This document shows, piece by piece, positions 47,033 to 58,877 of a DNA stretch of 64,000 nucleotides; positions within the stretch are counted from its first letter, which is position 1; each line of letters starts with the position of its first letter. The stretch covers positions 3,038,001 through 3,102,000 of the forward strand of contig NC_051136.1 in NCBI RefSeq assembly GCF_014839805.1. The letters are read 5' to 3'. Position numbers and translations under genes: made by a program. Below the pieces are notes generated by a model. It saw only the letters and a list, made by a program, of their open reading frames with translations. It did not search any database and was not told the origin of the DNA. This DNA is from Manduca sexta (taxonomy: Eukaryota; Arthropoda; Insecta; Lepidoptera; Sphingidae).

Positions 47033-47567
47033 TCTACTCTCCATTCAGTGTAGAGATCTCTACCAATATTATAATTAGAATTAAATTAATTAAATTTAAT
47101 TGGCAATTCAATCAACGCTAAACTCAAATACCGTATCCAGCAACATCACAAAGTGCCTGTTCATGCAATACTTGCCAGCGTCGTCAAGAAATTTAACTTT
47201 GTATTCAGCACAATAATGGTGCCCACTAAATTAATTTTAGCAAGTTAGTTTCACCGAGGAATTCTGTATAAAGGGCCAAATTGGCCCGAAGGCCGGTGGC
47301 TCAAAATGTCTTCAACGACTTGACGATTTCGGTTCGGTTATGGCTTATGGGCCGATTTATAAACTATTGCCTACGTAATATAAGGCGGTTTGACTATTAA
47401 TATAAATTGGCAGATAGTTTCGAAGGCAATATGATGGTTCACTGAGTTTATTAGCTTTGTTCGTGCTATATTTTGTGATATAACGAAGCAAATATTGGAA
47501 TGATGATTATATTGGGACTTGGTCTAGAAATAGCGTATGGCGTGATTGGAATCTAGTTTTTATTAGT

Positions 47568-47700
47568 GACTAGCTGTTGCTTACCGATTCGCCCGCGTGA
47601 AATAGTTTTCCGGGATAAAAATCCCGCTCTATATTTTCCTGGGATAGAAAGTAGCCTTTAACATCCCCAGATTTTTAAACTATCTTCATATCAATTTTAT
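47568..47700 (+). repeat. Repeat H fragment
   Basis: GACTAGCTGTTGC, TTCGCCCGCGTGAAATAG, TTCCGGGATAAAAATCCCG and GGGATAGAAAGTAGCC form a pattern I know as a common dispersed repeat of insect, especially lepidopteran, genomes. Its class is not settled from this piece. Confidence 0.5.
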
Positions 47701-48998
47701 AAAAAAAAAATACATTCTCCAGGTAAAATTATAAAGTGTTATGCCGTTCACAAAATGGAGATAAATACCGACAGATGGATTACGAAATTACTTTTATGAT
47801 TACTACAATGTAATAATGACACACTCTGACATTGCCTACCCAATCAATTTAAATTCTACTTCAAATCGGATAAGGCAGTATTCACATATAAGTTAAGTTT
47901 TAAAAAACAATCAAGATACGGATAATAATAGATTGCTAAACCGCTATATCTCATAACTTACACTCCACGTCAACACTTCACTCAGTTTCAGTCTAACTTC
48001 ACAGCTTTGACACTGTTCAATATTTAGCTTCCACTTTAATGTCAGTAAGAAATAATATTTTCAATATAACAAACCGAGCAAAATAAATGATAAGCGAAAC
48101 TTACTGATTAATATAATTAAAGTGTTAATACTGAGAATTATATTAAACGAAAGATACTAGAAATTTTAATGCAAATTCCAAAAACGATTACAAAACACGC
48201 GTAAAATTTTAAAGTATTAATAGGTTATTTTGTCTACATGCTTGAGTCAAAACGACTGGGTTGTACCACGGACTTAAAGAACGTTTTCGATGGCATCTCT
48301 GCCGTTGCGTTTCGGACGAGTGCGTTGTAAGATTGCCGGAGACCAAAATAACAGCTTTAAATCTGCATCCCTTTTCTCAAACACATATAGTCAATATCTG
48401 AAAATACGAGCTAAATTGACCTTTATGCAAATAAAGTTGGATTAAAAGAGGGTTTGGGGACAATATTATAGACATCTTTAATCTCAAATCGAAACGGAAC
48501 AAAAGTGTTTACGAGTTTAATTTATATGAAACAGTGGCGTAACTTTAGACGTACTTTTTTATTTTGTTTACAGTATGAAGCAGTATAAAGGTCTTATGTG
48601 GCACAACCATAACAACTTCCTCTACTGAATAACATAATTATCACGCAAATCAACCTACAAATCTCAGAGAAATCTGTGTACATACAAATAATTCTATATA
48701 TCAAAAATCAATACATACAAATTGCCTAACACCGATGTAAAATGAATTCAACCGCGAATTTATAGCAATAGGTGTCTATTAAAGTTACTAGCACATAGTG
48801 AATATTATTTATAGGTCTATTACTACAGGCCACGCCGATAGTTCAGTCATTAATTTAAATTGAATTATTAAGTTTGCCTACATCACCAGTTTAAGTTGAC
48901 CTGTATCTACATACTGCCCTCGCCTTTGTCCTGTTATGTGTCTATATTAGATAGGGTTGATACTAAAGTACATAAAGACGATAAAACTTTATTTCTAT
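47701..48998. other. AT-rich non-coding DNA
   Basis: No gene, RNA or repeat family recognised. The lone ATG frame at 48957-49139 runs into the SINE2 that follows and is not a gene. Confidence 0.45.
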
Positions 48999-49016
48999 TT
49001 ACCCTCAACTAATTTT

Positions 49017-49330
49017 GCAATGAGCGGCGATAGCCTAGTTGGTTGTGGAACGGATTGCCGAGACGAATGTCCGCAGGTTCAAATCCCAATACCACACACC
49101 TCTGCCTTTTCTAAAAAAAATTGTGTCTATTCTTTGTGAATGATCACTTGCATTAATGGTGAAGGAAACCTGTATACCTGAGAAGTTCTCTATAGGAATT
49201 TTGAAGGTGTGTGAAGTCCACTAATCCTCACAAGGCCAGCATGGTGGACTAAGACCTAATCCCTCTCAGTAGTAGAGGAGGCCCGTGCCCAGCAGTGGGC
49301 CAGTATATAATACAGGGCTGATATTAATTA
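49017..49330 (+). mobile_element. SINE2 copy, complete, 18-bp target duplication
   Basis: It is bounded by perfect 18-bp direct repeats TTACCCTCAACTAATTTT at 48999-49016 and 49331-49348. The head GCGGCGATAGCCTAGTTGG starts at 49023, so six extra bases (GCAATG) lie between the duplication and the head. The tail reads GGGCTGATATTAATTA. Confidence 0.93.
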
Positions 49331-49558
49331 TTACCCTCAACTAATTTTAATTGCTTAAAAGTAGTGGTCTTTAGATGTTTTCGAGTGATCTGCAAATTAA
49401 TTATGAAAAAGGGTTGACGATATTTATGAACTAAACTTTATATTAAGTTGATAATTTCATTCATGATTTTGAAAGTGGACAAAGATATATTAATTATTTA
49501 GGATTTTTTTAGAAAGTTTTAATCTCGATAATTATTAATGAGCATCTTGAAACAATCA

Positions 49559-49821
49559 CGGCCTCGGTGGCGTAGTTGTATTGCACGTCCGGTACAATAG
49601 CGCTCTGAGGTCCTGGGTTCGAATCCCGGGTCGGGCAAAGTGATATTTGGGTTTTTCTGCTCAGTATCAGCCCGGAGTCTGGAATTTGTGCCCGATATGG
49701 CGATAGGCTCGCCCCCTATCACATCATGGGCCGAAACATACTTGGCGAAAAGTGGGTGCCCTAGTTGCGCCTCTGCATACCCCTTCGGGGATAAAATGCG
49801 TGATGTTATGTATGTTATGTA
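49559..49821 (+). mobile_element. SINE1, best complete copy
   Basis: The tRNA-like head has an A box TGGCGTAGTTG at 49568-49578 and a B box GGTTCGAATCC at 49616-49626. The body follows, then a 3' tail of GTTATGTAT-type repeats. A perfect 11-bp direct repeat, TGAAACAATCA, is at 49548-49558 and 49822-49832. Transcription would be by RNA polymerase III, and mobilisation would depend on a LINE. The open frames across it on both strands are SINE sequence. Confidence 0.93.
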
Positions 49822-50507
49822 TGAAACAATCAAATAAAATATTTCTTTATTTTTTTTAATTATTAATGGCCTATTTTTGCCACTCTACTTGACGACAAAA
49901 AGTGTCAAACTCTGGATGCCAATTGTAAACCAAACTTGTATAAGACGTAATGTAATTATCGATTACAAACAGATACGATTCTTTAGACTTTAAGACAACT
50001 TCATTTTCCAAAAAAGAAATGTCTAACCATAAAAGACTTTACCCATCAACCCTAGAAATAAGGTACGAGAGCTCTATCACAACTGGTAATCAGAAAGGTT
50101 CCCGATTATTCCACAGCTTACACCCTTATAAAATTTAAGCCACTGGGGTCCGATTCAGTGATTAACAACTATGCGGTGCCCTTAGTGAATTGTTAGAGAT
50201 GGTGTTAAGTTCAACTTAATGAAACTTAAGTTGATATCCGTTCTCTAGACACCGGTGTTGGGGTAGGGATCTTGTTTATTACAAATAATCCCTTTGGAGT
50301 ATCTACGTGTAATTAGATAGTAGTTACGTGGTTACTCTTATTGCTTTACTGGGGTTTGATTTATGATTTATTATGAATTTTAGTTGATGGCCATTTGGTT
50401 AGCTACTTAGTGGGTTCTGGTCAAAGAAATATTAATAACGAACGTGAGCTCGGGACTTTGCCCGTTTGAAAAAAAATCCGGGTTAAAAGAATCGCGGTAT
50501 ATTTTTT

Positions 50508-51013
50508 ACTAGCTTCCGCTCGCAGCTTCGCCCGCGTGGATTTCGGACTTCAAAAATGGAGGAGGTGCTTAATTTGTCGGGATGTTTTTTTAAGTAAGGT
50601 GGTATGCAGGTGGTCCGATTGTCCTGTCAGGGTCTGATGATGGGATCCTGGTGAAATCGAAGGAAGCTTATAGCATGATTCAGTATTCACGCGTGATGGC
50701 TTATTATTAGCGTATTTCATGTATAACTTTGGTGTTTCTAATCACCCCCTGATAGTTATTTTGGAAATATATTTCATGTACAGAATTGACCTCTCTACAG
50801 ATTTATTATAAGTATAGAAGATTATTATTTTATTATTCTCTCTATATTCTCTCTTCTCTCCTATTCTCTATATTCTAGAGGTAAAAATTAGTCTCTGTTC
50901 TTTACAGGATCTCATACTATTTTCATACAAAATTTCATCGAAATCGGTGAATTGGTTCAGCCGTGGCAACGTGACTGACAGATGAATAGACAGAGTTACT
51001 TTCGAATTATTTA
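50508..51013 (+). repeat. Repeat H copy
   Basis: It starts CTAGCTTCCGCTCGCAGCTT, CGCCCGCGTGGATTTCGG and ends with TTTCATCGAAATCGGTGAAT, GGTTCAGCCGTGGCAACGTG. This is the usual order of this dispersed family. A TCTC/TATTC-rich stretch near 50835-50880 interrupts it. Confidence 0.55.
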
Positions 51014-51165
51014 TTTTTTTATATGGTCAAGACAAAGTGACCCCACTGCACCTAAGAGAAGTGAAATATTGGGGGGGGGGGGGTCCAATAGAATGTCGAC
51101 TGCCGAGAGATGATATGCCCTCGACATTCGACACAATTATGCCAGTTGGAATCGGATGTATGGAG
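51014..51165 (-). repeat. Repeat C copy, antisense, with a G13 run
   Basis: AGACAAAGTGACCCCACTGC, GGTCCAATAGAATGTCGAC and ACACAATTATGCCAG are repeat C read backwards. The run of 13 G at 51071-51083 replaces the usual GGGG. Confidence 0.6.
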
Positions 51166-51173
51166 TTAGATAA

Positions 51174-51396
51174 TAATATCAGCCTTGTAGGATATACCGT
51201 TTCCCTGTTGGGCACGGGCCTCATCTACTACTGAGAGGGATTAGGCCTTAGTCCACCACGCTGGCCTAGTACGGATTGGTAGACTTCACACACCCTTGAA
51301 ATTCCTATAGAGAACTCCTCAGGTGTGCAAGAAAGCGATAATTCACAAAGAATGCATACATATTTTTAAAAAAAATCAGAGGTGTGTGCCATGGAT
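51174..51396 (-). mobile_element. SINE2 copy, head-truncated
   Basis: An 8-bp repeat, TTAGATAA, at 51166-51173 and 51397-51404 bounds a minus-strand SINE2 that stops before the tRNA-like head. It also lacks the GAAGGAAAACATCGTG block. Confidence 0.8.
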
Positions 51397-51569
51397 TTAG
51401 ATAACTAAATGGAATTCCAAACAAGTAACGTGTGCATTGTTATCATAGTTTATTCCAATCCATCTCCGTGGTCGAATATATTGTCTATTGTATGGCAATT
51501 AAAGTTCATTGTAAACTCTTCGCCGACTTTCCACGAGAGTGGCGGTGGTGTGCCATTCACGTAGTATAA

Positions 51570-51690
51570 AATAACTTGTTATTGAAACTAATCACTGACG
51601 AATAATTAATCATTTCTCGTTAATTGATACTCTGTTTAGACGCCTCTACACCTACTATTGAACACATTCCTGTGCTCGTATATCATAAAA
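51570..51690 (+). repeat. Repeat C fragment, old
   Basis: AATTAATCATTTCTCGTTAA, TTGATACTCTGTTTAGACGC and CCTGTGCTCGTATATCATA follow repeat C order with heavy divergence. Confidence 0.35.
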
Positions 51691-52101
51691 ACCTTATGTA
51701 ATTCACTCCAATCTTTCCAACTTATAATATAATAAAAAATGTCTCAAACACATATAAATACAAAAGTATGATCTAATCTATAAAATCGATGTAATCATTG
51801 AAATGAAAATAATTATTTTTTTCTTATTAAACCTCATTCAACAATTTTATTCCATTCAATACACGCATGGCAACCCAACAAAGGCGAATTAAATGGGCAT
51901 ATAATTTTGTCACTGATTTAAACCGTAATGCCGAACCGATGGAGGTCCAATCCGATGTAGATAAACATTATAAAGCGTCAAATGAAATGAATTTGTCAGT
52001 TTGTATAAGTTTAATTAATAGATAGGTATCTGAAATGAACTGCCGTTGTAATTTGTGATGTGAATTATAAATGTGTTTGATATATTTGTATTATGTGAAA
52101 A

Positions 52102-52312
52102 GCGGCGATAGCCTAGCTGTGGAACGGTTTACCTCGAATGTCCATAAGTTCAAAACCCAAGAGCTTGGGTTTTGAATGATTAAAGTTATGTAAGTATATT
52201 CTTTGTGAATTATAGTTTGCTTTAACGGTCAAGGAAAACATTGTAAGGAAACCTGTATACCTGAGTAGTTTTCTATAACAATTTGGAAGGTATGTGAAGT
52301 CTGCTAATTTGT
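52102..52312 (+). mobile_element. SINE2 copy, diverged, 3'-truncated
   Basis: GCGGCGATAGCCTAGCTGTG, GTTTGCTTTAACGGTCAAGG and GGAAGGTATGTGAAGTCTGC are SINE2. A short inverted piece of the same region (AGCAGATTGGTAGACTTCAC) follows at 52333. Confidence 0.75.
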
Positions 52313-52644
52313 ACAATTAAATTGGTATAATTCAGCAGATTGGTAGACTTCACTTACAATATTAAAAAAGGTAGGTAATTTTCTTACCGACAGCAGTCCC
52401 CAAACGATCGATGTCGAAAACTTGTAAATGCTAATTTTATTACTTTCAATGGCGCTATTCAGGGTATGTTGACGATACTTTGATATTTGTTGCGGTAATT
52501 AAACTAGTAGGTACCGTAAGGTGGGTAACGCCTGTTGTTTTTTTTTATATTGCTATAAAAATTAATTTATACCGTAGATAGACAAAGTAGATCTTTTTCA
52601 ACCATTCTTTCAATTCAACTCTGGCGCGAACAATTTGCTACGTA

Positions 52645-52705
52645 ATTTCGTAGGCGTCTACGGACTACGCCTACGCCTACACCTACGCCGATGCTACGAG
52701 TTACG
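52645..52705. repeat. CTACG-rich minisatellite/inverted repeat
   Basis: CTACGGACTACGCCTACGCC and TACACCTACGCCGATGCTAC lie beside the reverse unit CGTAGGCGTCTACG. Short tandem and inverted CTACG units in an AT-rich field could be the terminus of a DNA transposon. Confidence 0.55.
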
Positions 52706-53984
52706 AATGATTGCAAAATTAAAATAAAGCGAATGAACGCAATATTAGTATAACAGTATATCATAGTCATGAATCACGTTTATTTGTACACGGCTAGGAA
52801 ACCTAATTTTGAAATTTATTACTCTTTCGGACACGCGGTAAACACTAATCATAATATGTAGATGATATTACTGTTTGGAACTTATCATGTTTTTGTTATC
52901 TCTGCTTAATGTATTGGTGGTATTGTATATCAATATGTTATGTCGATAGATATAACTATCGAAAACAAATTTAGAACATGGATTGTTTTGTCTATAATGG
53001 ACTCATTGCTGGGATGTACTATCAAGGATAGGAAATTAGACTTTTTGTTCCCTACGTGGAGATTAGTAGCCTTCAGAAATTATCTTCAAAATCCTTATAA
53101 AGAATTATAATTAAATTTTCTTTCTCATAAATCCAGACGATTAGTAATGAATACATAACTCAAAACATCAAAATATTAAACTTGAGTCAGATTCGAATGT
53201 TCTGCTTTTAATTTCTTACAATCTTTCTGGAAATTTTACATCAAATTAAAGTATCAACCTACCCAGTTCGACTATCAGAATGAAATAAGGAAGTTTCTCA
53301 CGAAATCAAAACCTCACAATACGAATATTTACGGGAAAAAACCGTTCCCCAAAATTTAATATAAAATATTTTTATGCGTATTTCCTGACTCTTAATAATC
53401 CAAAAACGTGCCAGAATTTATTAAAGTATATAAATCTAACAATGGACATCGCAGAGGCGTCAAAAAAGGCGATATAACTTCCAAACTGATTTTTAATATC
53501 CACCTCCAATCTCAGAAGTGATTACCTACCAATGGAATTATTCTTTCTTTCGCAAAATAAAAAGATAAGCCGACGAGGAACGGTCGACTGCTAGGTTTCA
53601 GGTTCTGTATAATATTTAGGTTTTACGTTGTAAAGAAGTAAATTCATATTTATATCGTTGCTTGTAATGAAACAAATGTAATCTCTAAATATAAAACTCT
53701 AATCGGAATTTTGATATGTAATGTAATTAAAATAATTCTCTAAATTTTGTTATTCTTTACTAGGAGTAATATTTGCAATTTTTTTGGTGTAATTAATTAT
53801 GATTACATCAGGTAACACATTTGAATTAAATGTAGCCGGTGAGAATAGCTACTAGTAAAAATAACATTAGTAAAAATCCTACTGAATATTTTAATTCTAC
53901 TATCAATTTGTAACGCAATAATATTCAGTTCTTGTTTAACATAGATTTCGTCCACTTCTATCATTAATTTCCGTCATAGTAATT
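52706..53984. other. AT-rich non-coding DNA
   Basis: Nothing recognised on either strand. Confidence 0.45.
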
Positions 53985-54235
53985 TCATCACGCATTTATC
54001 CCCAAAGAGGTATGGACACTGCACAGGTGCAACCAAGGCACCCATTTTTCGCCAAGTATGTTCCGTCCCATGATATGATAGGGGGCAAGCATGTTGCCAT
54101 ATCGGACAAAAAATTCCAGATTTCGGGCTGATACCGAGCGGAAAAACCCAAATATCACTTTGCCCGACCCAGGATATGAACCCAGAATCTCAGAGCGCTG
54201 CTATACCGCGCATGCAGGCAGTTGCGTAAGATCGA
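53985..54235 (-). mobile_element. SINE1 copy, nearly complete
   Basis: ACCCATTTTTCGCCAAGTAT, TTCGGGCTGATACCGAGCGG and AGAGCGCTGCTATACCGCG match the family. The B box is damaged (GGATATGAACCC) and the 5' end is scrambled. Confidence 0.82.
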
Positions 54236-55980
54236 CAGATAAATGAGTCGACTAGTTTCAAAAACAGTATTCTGTAAAATTTGGTATTAAGGTAGGAAAT
54301 CTGTAAAATTAAAACAGATTTTGTGACTCTTGCAGAATAAATGATGCTAAAATAGGGTTTACTAGATCTATTACTTATCTAAGATGCTGTATAAATTTGT
54401 GATTTATTGTCAAGGATAATACAAAGCAAATAAGATGTTTTTTTATTTACAAACATTTTTTAAAATGTCAGATTGCCAGTTTAGTCGCCTCAAATATCAA
54501 AGGTCACCTATATAGGAGTTCGCGCTAAAGTTTCTTCACCTACGTAACCCTAAGAGACACACCCTTCATTTCCATGGAAAGCGATCGGGGGTCGAGTTGA
54601 TGCCGTTTATTGAATTCAAATCACATCGCGCCGGGACAAAGAACTTAGTAACACCCAGTGATCTGGTAATAAAATAGTTTCATAATCTCCAATAAACTTG
54701 TGGGCGACAGATGTGACGTTATTAAAGGTTTGGTATACGGATTATTTTGGTATTGGGTTTATAAATAAAACCACTATTCGTACCTTAGCTATTATTGTAC
54801 CAAATATCATAAATGAATAAATATTTTTACCAAAAATTGTAGTTTTTGATTATTTTGTAGTTTAGTACCAATATAACGTGTGCCTGAGTATATTTCTGAT
54901 TAAAAGTACGATATTGCCGCTGCGACGAATGCTATTAGTAGTGGTATTAGGACTCTTACATTTTTTTTCCTAACTTATTGTTATTTTTTGTATATATATT
55001 GACGGCTCATATAGTAACGACCCAAAATCAAAATGGCCTTGTATCTTTATACAGTGTCAATTTGATTTAACATATTCTAATGTAACAGCTAACTTTCTTT
55101 AGGAGAGACTTTAGTCCAGTAGGCTTTAAAAAACTTTAGATGATGATATAATCTTACTTATTCTATGTCAAACATAATGTTTCCATCTTTGGGAGCGATA
55201 TTCTATTCAAGGCGAGTCATACACACACCACAGACTAATACAACCAGAAGAGCGCCGTCGTGGTTTATGATACAAACTAATTCCTAGTAGTCGTTGCTTT
55301 TGCTCCTACTGGAAAATGGTGAGCAACTGAAATTGTCAGCGAAATATTTTTGCAAAAATCTAACAAAGGTACCAAACAATAAGATTACTTGTGGAATCAC
55401 AATAAACACATTGTTATCAATAATCAGTAATGTACTATAAATCATACGTAATATATAAATAAATAAAATGAAAATGCCTTTTATTATTTGCCAATCAAAT
55501 TACATATTCAACAAATTTAAATTAAAGTAAACAAAATTAAATTATATTAATAAAATTGAGTATAAAACAATATTAAATAAAATCAATATTAACATTTTGT
55601 GAATTTTTTACTAAGTGAGCAAAAAACCCATTCAGGTGAATACCTTCTCCAGAGATTGCCACACATAATATAACGATTTCAAAATTAAACTGCAATAATA
55701 TAATTAGGAAAAGCACTCAAGTCTTGTGTCTTCAGATGGCCGATGTACAATGGTACATGAGAGTTGGCAGCGGCCCCAAAAACCTGCTGCCGTTGATTAA
55801 ACTATTTTAATTCGCAGACGGAGCGGGACTGTGGTGTGCGGACACATTTTCTTTGTCAAAGAATTAATATCACTATAAAATGAGACGATGATATAAAAAA
55901 ATCAAAATCAGCTTTAATGCAATTTACTAAACAGTTAAGGTAAGGATCGTGGGAACGATGTGATGTAATTTGCTCTTTAT
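54236..55980. other. AT-rich non-coding DNA
   Basis: Nothing recognised. A slightly GC-richer patch at 54560-54640 has no readable protein. Confidence 0.45.
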
Positions 55981-56589
55981 TAGTGGTAGGATATATTTTA
56001 TATCCACCCTGATAGCGACCAAAGTACACAAGGTGTTAAAACCCGCCATAGTGATCCATATAAGTGTGTCGCGTATCGGAATCAGTCTGTATATATCCGG
56101 TTCCAAAAGGCCAGCATAATTATGTCGATTAATAATAATAATAATAATATCAACCCTGTATTATATACTTGCCCACTGCTGAGCACGGGCCTCCTCTACT
56201 ACTGAGAGGGATTAGGCCTTAGTCCACCACGCTGGCCTAGTGCGGATTGGTAGACTTCACACACCTTCGAAATTCCTATAGAGAACTTCTCAGATGTGCA
56301 AGGTTTCCTCACGATGTTTTCCTTCACCGTTAAAGCGAACGATAAATTCACAAAGAATACACACATGATTTTAGAAAAGTCAGAGGTGTGTGCCCTTGGG
56401 ATTTGAACCTGCGGACATTCGTCTCGGCAGTCCGTTCCACACCCAACTAGGCTATCGCCGCTTATTATTATTATTATGTCGATTACCAAGGGGAAATCAT
56501 CTCTCATCAGTCGACATTCTATTAAACCCCACTCCACTTACCACCAGCTGGTTGCAGTGGTTACTTACCGTGGACGTTTAAAAAAAAAT
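55981..56589 (+). repeat. Repeat C copy, split by a SINE2
   Basis: The left part 55981-56131 (TAGTGGTAGGATATATTTTA to CCAGCATAATTATGTCGAT) continues at 56473-56589 (GATTACCAAGGGGAAATCAT to an A run). A minus-strand SINE2 lies between the two parts. Confidence 0.75.
56132..56472 (-). mobile_element. SINE2 copy inside repeat C
   Basis: The 13-bp repeat ATTATGTCGATTA at 56119-56131 and 56473-56485 is target-site duplication of repeat C sequence. The tail is (AAT)n at the left. Unusually, a (TTA)n run of about 11 bases also lies between the head and the duplication on the right. Confidence 0.9.
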
Positions 56590-56734
56590 CTTAAATATTT
56601 TCTACTTTATTCTTTATAAAAAGTGACTAGCCCGAACCAGATGAACAGCGTACTCCAAATACAATGCCAATCAACGTGACATATGTATTTATATGACATT
56701 ATATAGTCCGTATTAGTAAACTGACACGATACTT

Positions 56735-57004
56735 TAAAATAAAACTATTTTTATATTATATTTTGAATAAGCTCATTCTGCGTAAAGTGGACCGTCAACA
56801 GTTAAATTTAAAAAACAAAATTGTTTAATTGTAAAATGTAGGTAAATATTGTAACTTTGACTTTTAGAATGACCAACACCTCAGTCCGCCTAGTAACCAC
56901 GAAGGCTGCAAAGTCTTCGAAACGTTGAAAGAAAATTATAATATAGAAACCGCGATAATATCCCCAAAATACTTATATTCGCGTAAACATCAGAAATCAT
57001 TATA
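56735..57004 (-). repeat. Repeat D copy, longest internal region
   Basis: AAAATAAAACTATTTTTATA, GCTCATTCTGCGTAAAGTGG, TAAAATGTAGGTAAATATTG, AAGTCTTCGAAACGTTG and GCGTAAACATCAGAAATCAT run in the same order as at 23925-24159 plus 29335-29357. Confidence 0.7.
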
Positions 57005-57018
57005 ACATGATACTTATA

Positions 57019-57345
57019 GCACGATAGTCCAGTTGGACATGGCACGGTCTACCGAGACGAAAGCTTGCATGTTAAATACCCAAGGCATATACAGACTTTT
57101 CGATATTATGTGTGTATTGTTCATTAATTATCGTTCGCTTTAACGGTAAAGGAATACATCGTGAACAAACCTACATATCCCCTATAAGACATTTATTACG
57201 AGCATGGTAAAATGACTCCAATATACCTGATGGTAAGCGGAGTAGAGTGCAGACAGAATTTCGGAGGCATGTGAAGTCTACCAACTCGCCCTAGTTCAGC
57301 ATTTAAACCAAAACCCTCTCAGTAGTAGAGGCTAAATGCCAAATG
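57019..57345 (+). mobile_element. SINE2 copy, diverged, with an internal insertion
   Basis: The head GCACGATAGTCCAGTTGGAC and 3' half GAGGCATGTGAAGTCTACC, CCCTCTCAGTAGTAGAGG are SINE2. Between them about 70 bp of foreign sequence (ATACCTGATGGTAAGCGGAG) replaces part of the body. Confidence 0.7.
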
Positions 57346-57375
57346 CTACAGTGAATATTATAGCTGTAATTAATA

Positions 57376-57709
57376 ATAATAATAATATCAGCCCTGTATT
57401 ATATACTTGCCCACTGCTGAGCACGGGCCTCCTCTACTATTGAGAGGGATTAGGCCTTAGTCCACCACGCTGGCCTAGTGCGGGTTGGTAGACTTCACAC
57501 ACCTTCGAAATTCCTATAGAGAACTTCTCAGATGTGCAGGTTTCCTCACGATGTTTTCCTTCACCGTTAAAGCGAACGATAAATTCACAAAGAATACACA
57601 CATGATTTTTTAGAAAAGTCAGAGGTGTGTGCCCTTGGTATTTGCACCTGCGGACATTCGTCTCGGCAGTCCGTTCCACACCCAACTAGGCTATCGCCGC
57701 GTTAATTCG
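57376..57709 (-). mobile_element. SINE2 copy, complete
   Basis: The 10-bp repeat GTAATTAATA at 57366-57375 and 57710-57719 bounds it. Nine bases (GTTAATTCG) lie between the head and the right duplication, as extra 5' bases do in other copies here. Confidence 0.88.
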
Positions 57710-58039
57710 GTAATTAATATTATTCAACTTAAATCTAAAATACGACCAAAACGCTTTATAAAACCAAACCACATCTGTGATAGACAAACGTTTAAAGAAT
57801 CAGCAATTGCATAGTGAAAACAATTTTACTAGTGAATACAAGGTGCGACATTGACATAGTACGATTCCAGACTGGGAACGATGCCACCGCCTTTCTGGTT
57901 CGATATTATATTCGGACTGCGTTGGACCTACGGTTAGGTGCAATATGCACCTTATTCCGAAATAGAATAAGAATAACATTTGGTAACTGGTTTGGATATA
58001 TACTACATAAGCTTAATTATAGTACTCATACACTCATGT

Positions 58040-58212
58040 TTTCTATTCCCAATGGGGTAGGCAGAGATGGAACTGGTGCATACACTTTCATGTGTATGTG
58101 TCGTCCCGTGATGTGATAGGGGGCGAGCCTTCCATACTCGGGGTTAATACTGTGTAGAAAACCCAATAACACTTTGTCCAACCCGGGTATCGAACCAAAG
58201 ATATCAGTACTG
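58040..58212 (-). mobile_element. SINE1 copy, partial
   Basis: TCCCGTGATGTGATAGGGGG, AAAACCCAATAACACTTTG and CCAACCCGGGTATCGAACC match the SINE1 body and B box in the minus orientation. Confidence 0.75.
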
Positions 58213-58523
58213 AGGATCGTGGTCATCATTGAATGTACGGCATATAGAGCAGATTATTTGTCTCCAGCGGTTTCTGTTCATCGCATCTTCAACTAATTTG
58301 TAGAACTTGGTGGCAGACAAGTTTTTAATCTGATCTGTTTGTCAGGTTGGTGCTCGTCTTAAGTGTTAGGTATTATAATTATACATGTACTTATATGTAA
58401 AAAAAAAATATTGGGATTATTCTGCAGCATAAAGTTATATTTAGTACTTTCATGGTAACGTTCTAAATTAACAATATATTTTGCTATAGTTTATTGCCTA
58501 AATATAGCTTTTTCCATAATATA

Positions 58524-58801
58524 TGTTGGGACACACACACTTGCGCAGCTATGTAAGTGCACGTGCGTAGTTGTGCGAGAACGCTGTGTCACACCATACC
58601 TCCCGTATAAAAGCAACGCGCGTCTTTGTTTAATTAGTACGTCTTACGATTTGTTACTATTACCATCTAAGTACGCCTCTGTGTATTAAACGTACTCTGG
58701 AGTTTTGAAATATACAATATATACAGTGCCATCTTTAGAGTTTCATTATAGCTAGAGTTGCGACTCCCATACATTACATCAAATACACAGTCAACTCTAC
58801 A
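58524..58801 (+). repeat. 5' LTR
   Basis: It starts TGTTGGGACACACAC and ends CAGTCAACTCTACA. It matches 62036-62313 with no difference seen. Confidence 0.93.
58606..58640 (+). promoter_or_regulatory. LTR promoter: TATA box and likely start region
   Basis: TATAAAA at 58606-58612 is followed about 28 bp later by TTAGTAC, a plausible initiator. ATTAAA at about 58686 could serve as the polyadenylation signal of the R region. The identical 3' LTR carries the same signals. Confidence 0.65.
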
Positions 58802-58802
58802 T

Positions 58803-58821
58803 TGGTGACCCCGACGTGATT
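58803..58821 (+). promoter_or_regulatory. Primer binding site, tRNA-Trp
   Basis: TGGTGACCCCGACGTGATT is complementary over 19 bases to the 3' end of insect tRNA-Trp including CCA, as I remember that tRNA. One base separates it from the LTR, as usual for minus-strand primer sites. Confidence 0.85.
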
Positions 58822-58877
58822 TACGTAATTTCTATAGACCGCATATACCGAATTTAGCGTCTTGCCAATACGAACTT

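Noticed and set aside
49559..49640. Apparent tRNA gene with A and B boxes
   Set aside because: It lacks the acceptor-stem pairing and continues into the SINE1 body with a target duplication, so it is a SINE head.
56199..57814. Several 60-110-codon frames on both strands with similar peptides (RAHTSDFSK, CTSEKFSIGISKVCEVY)
   Set aside because: All are translations of SINE2 copies; their similarity comes from the SINE, not from a protein family.
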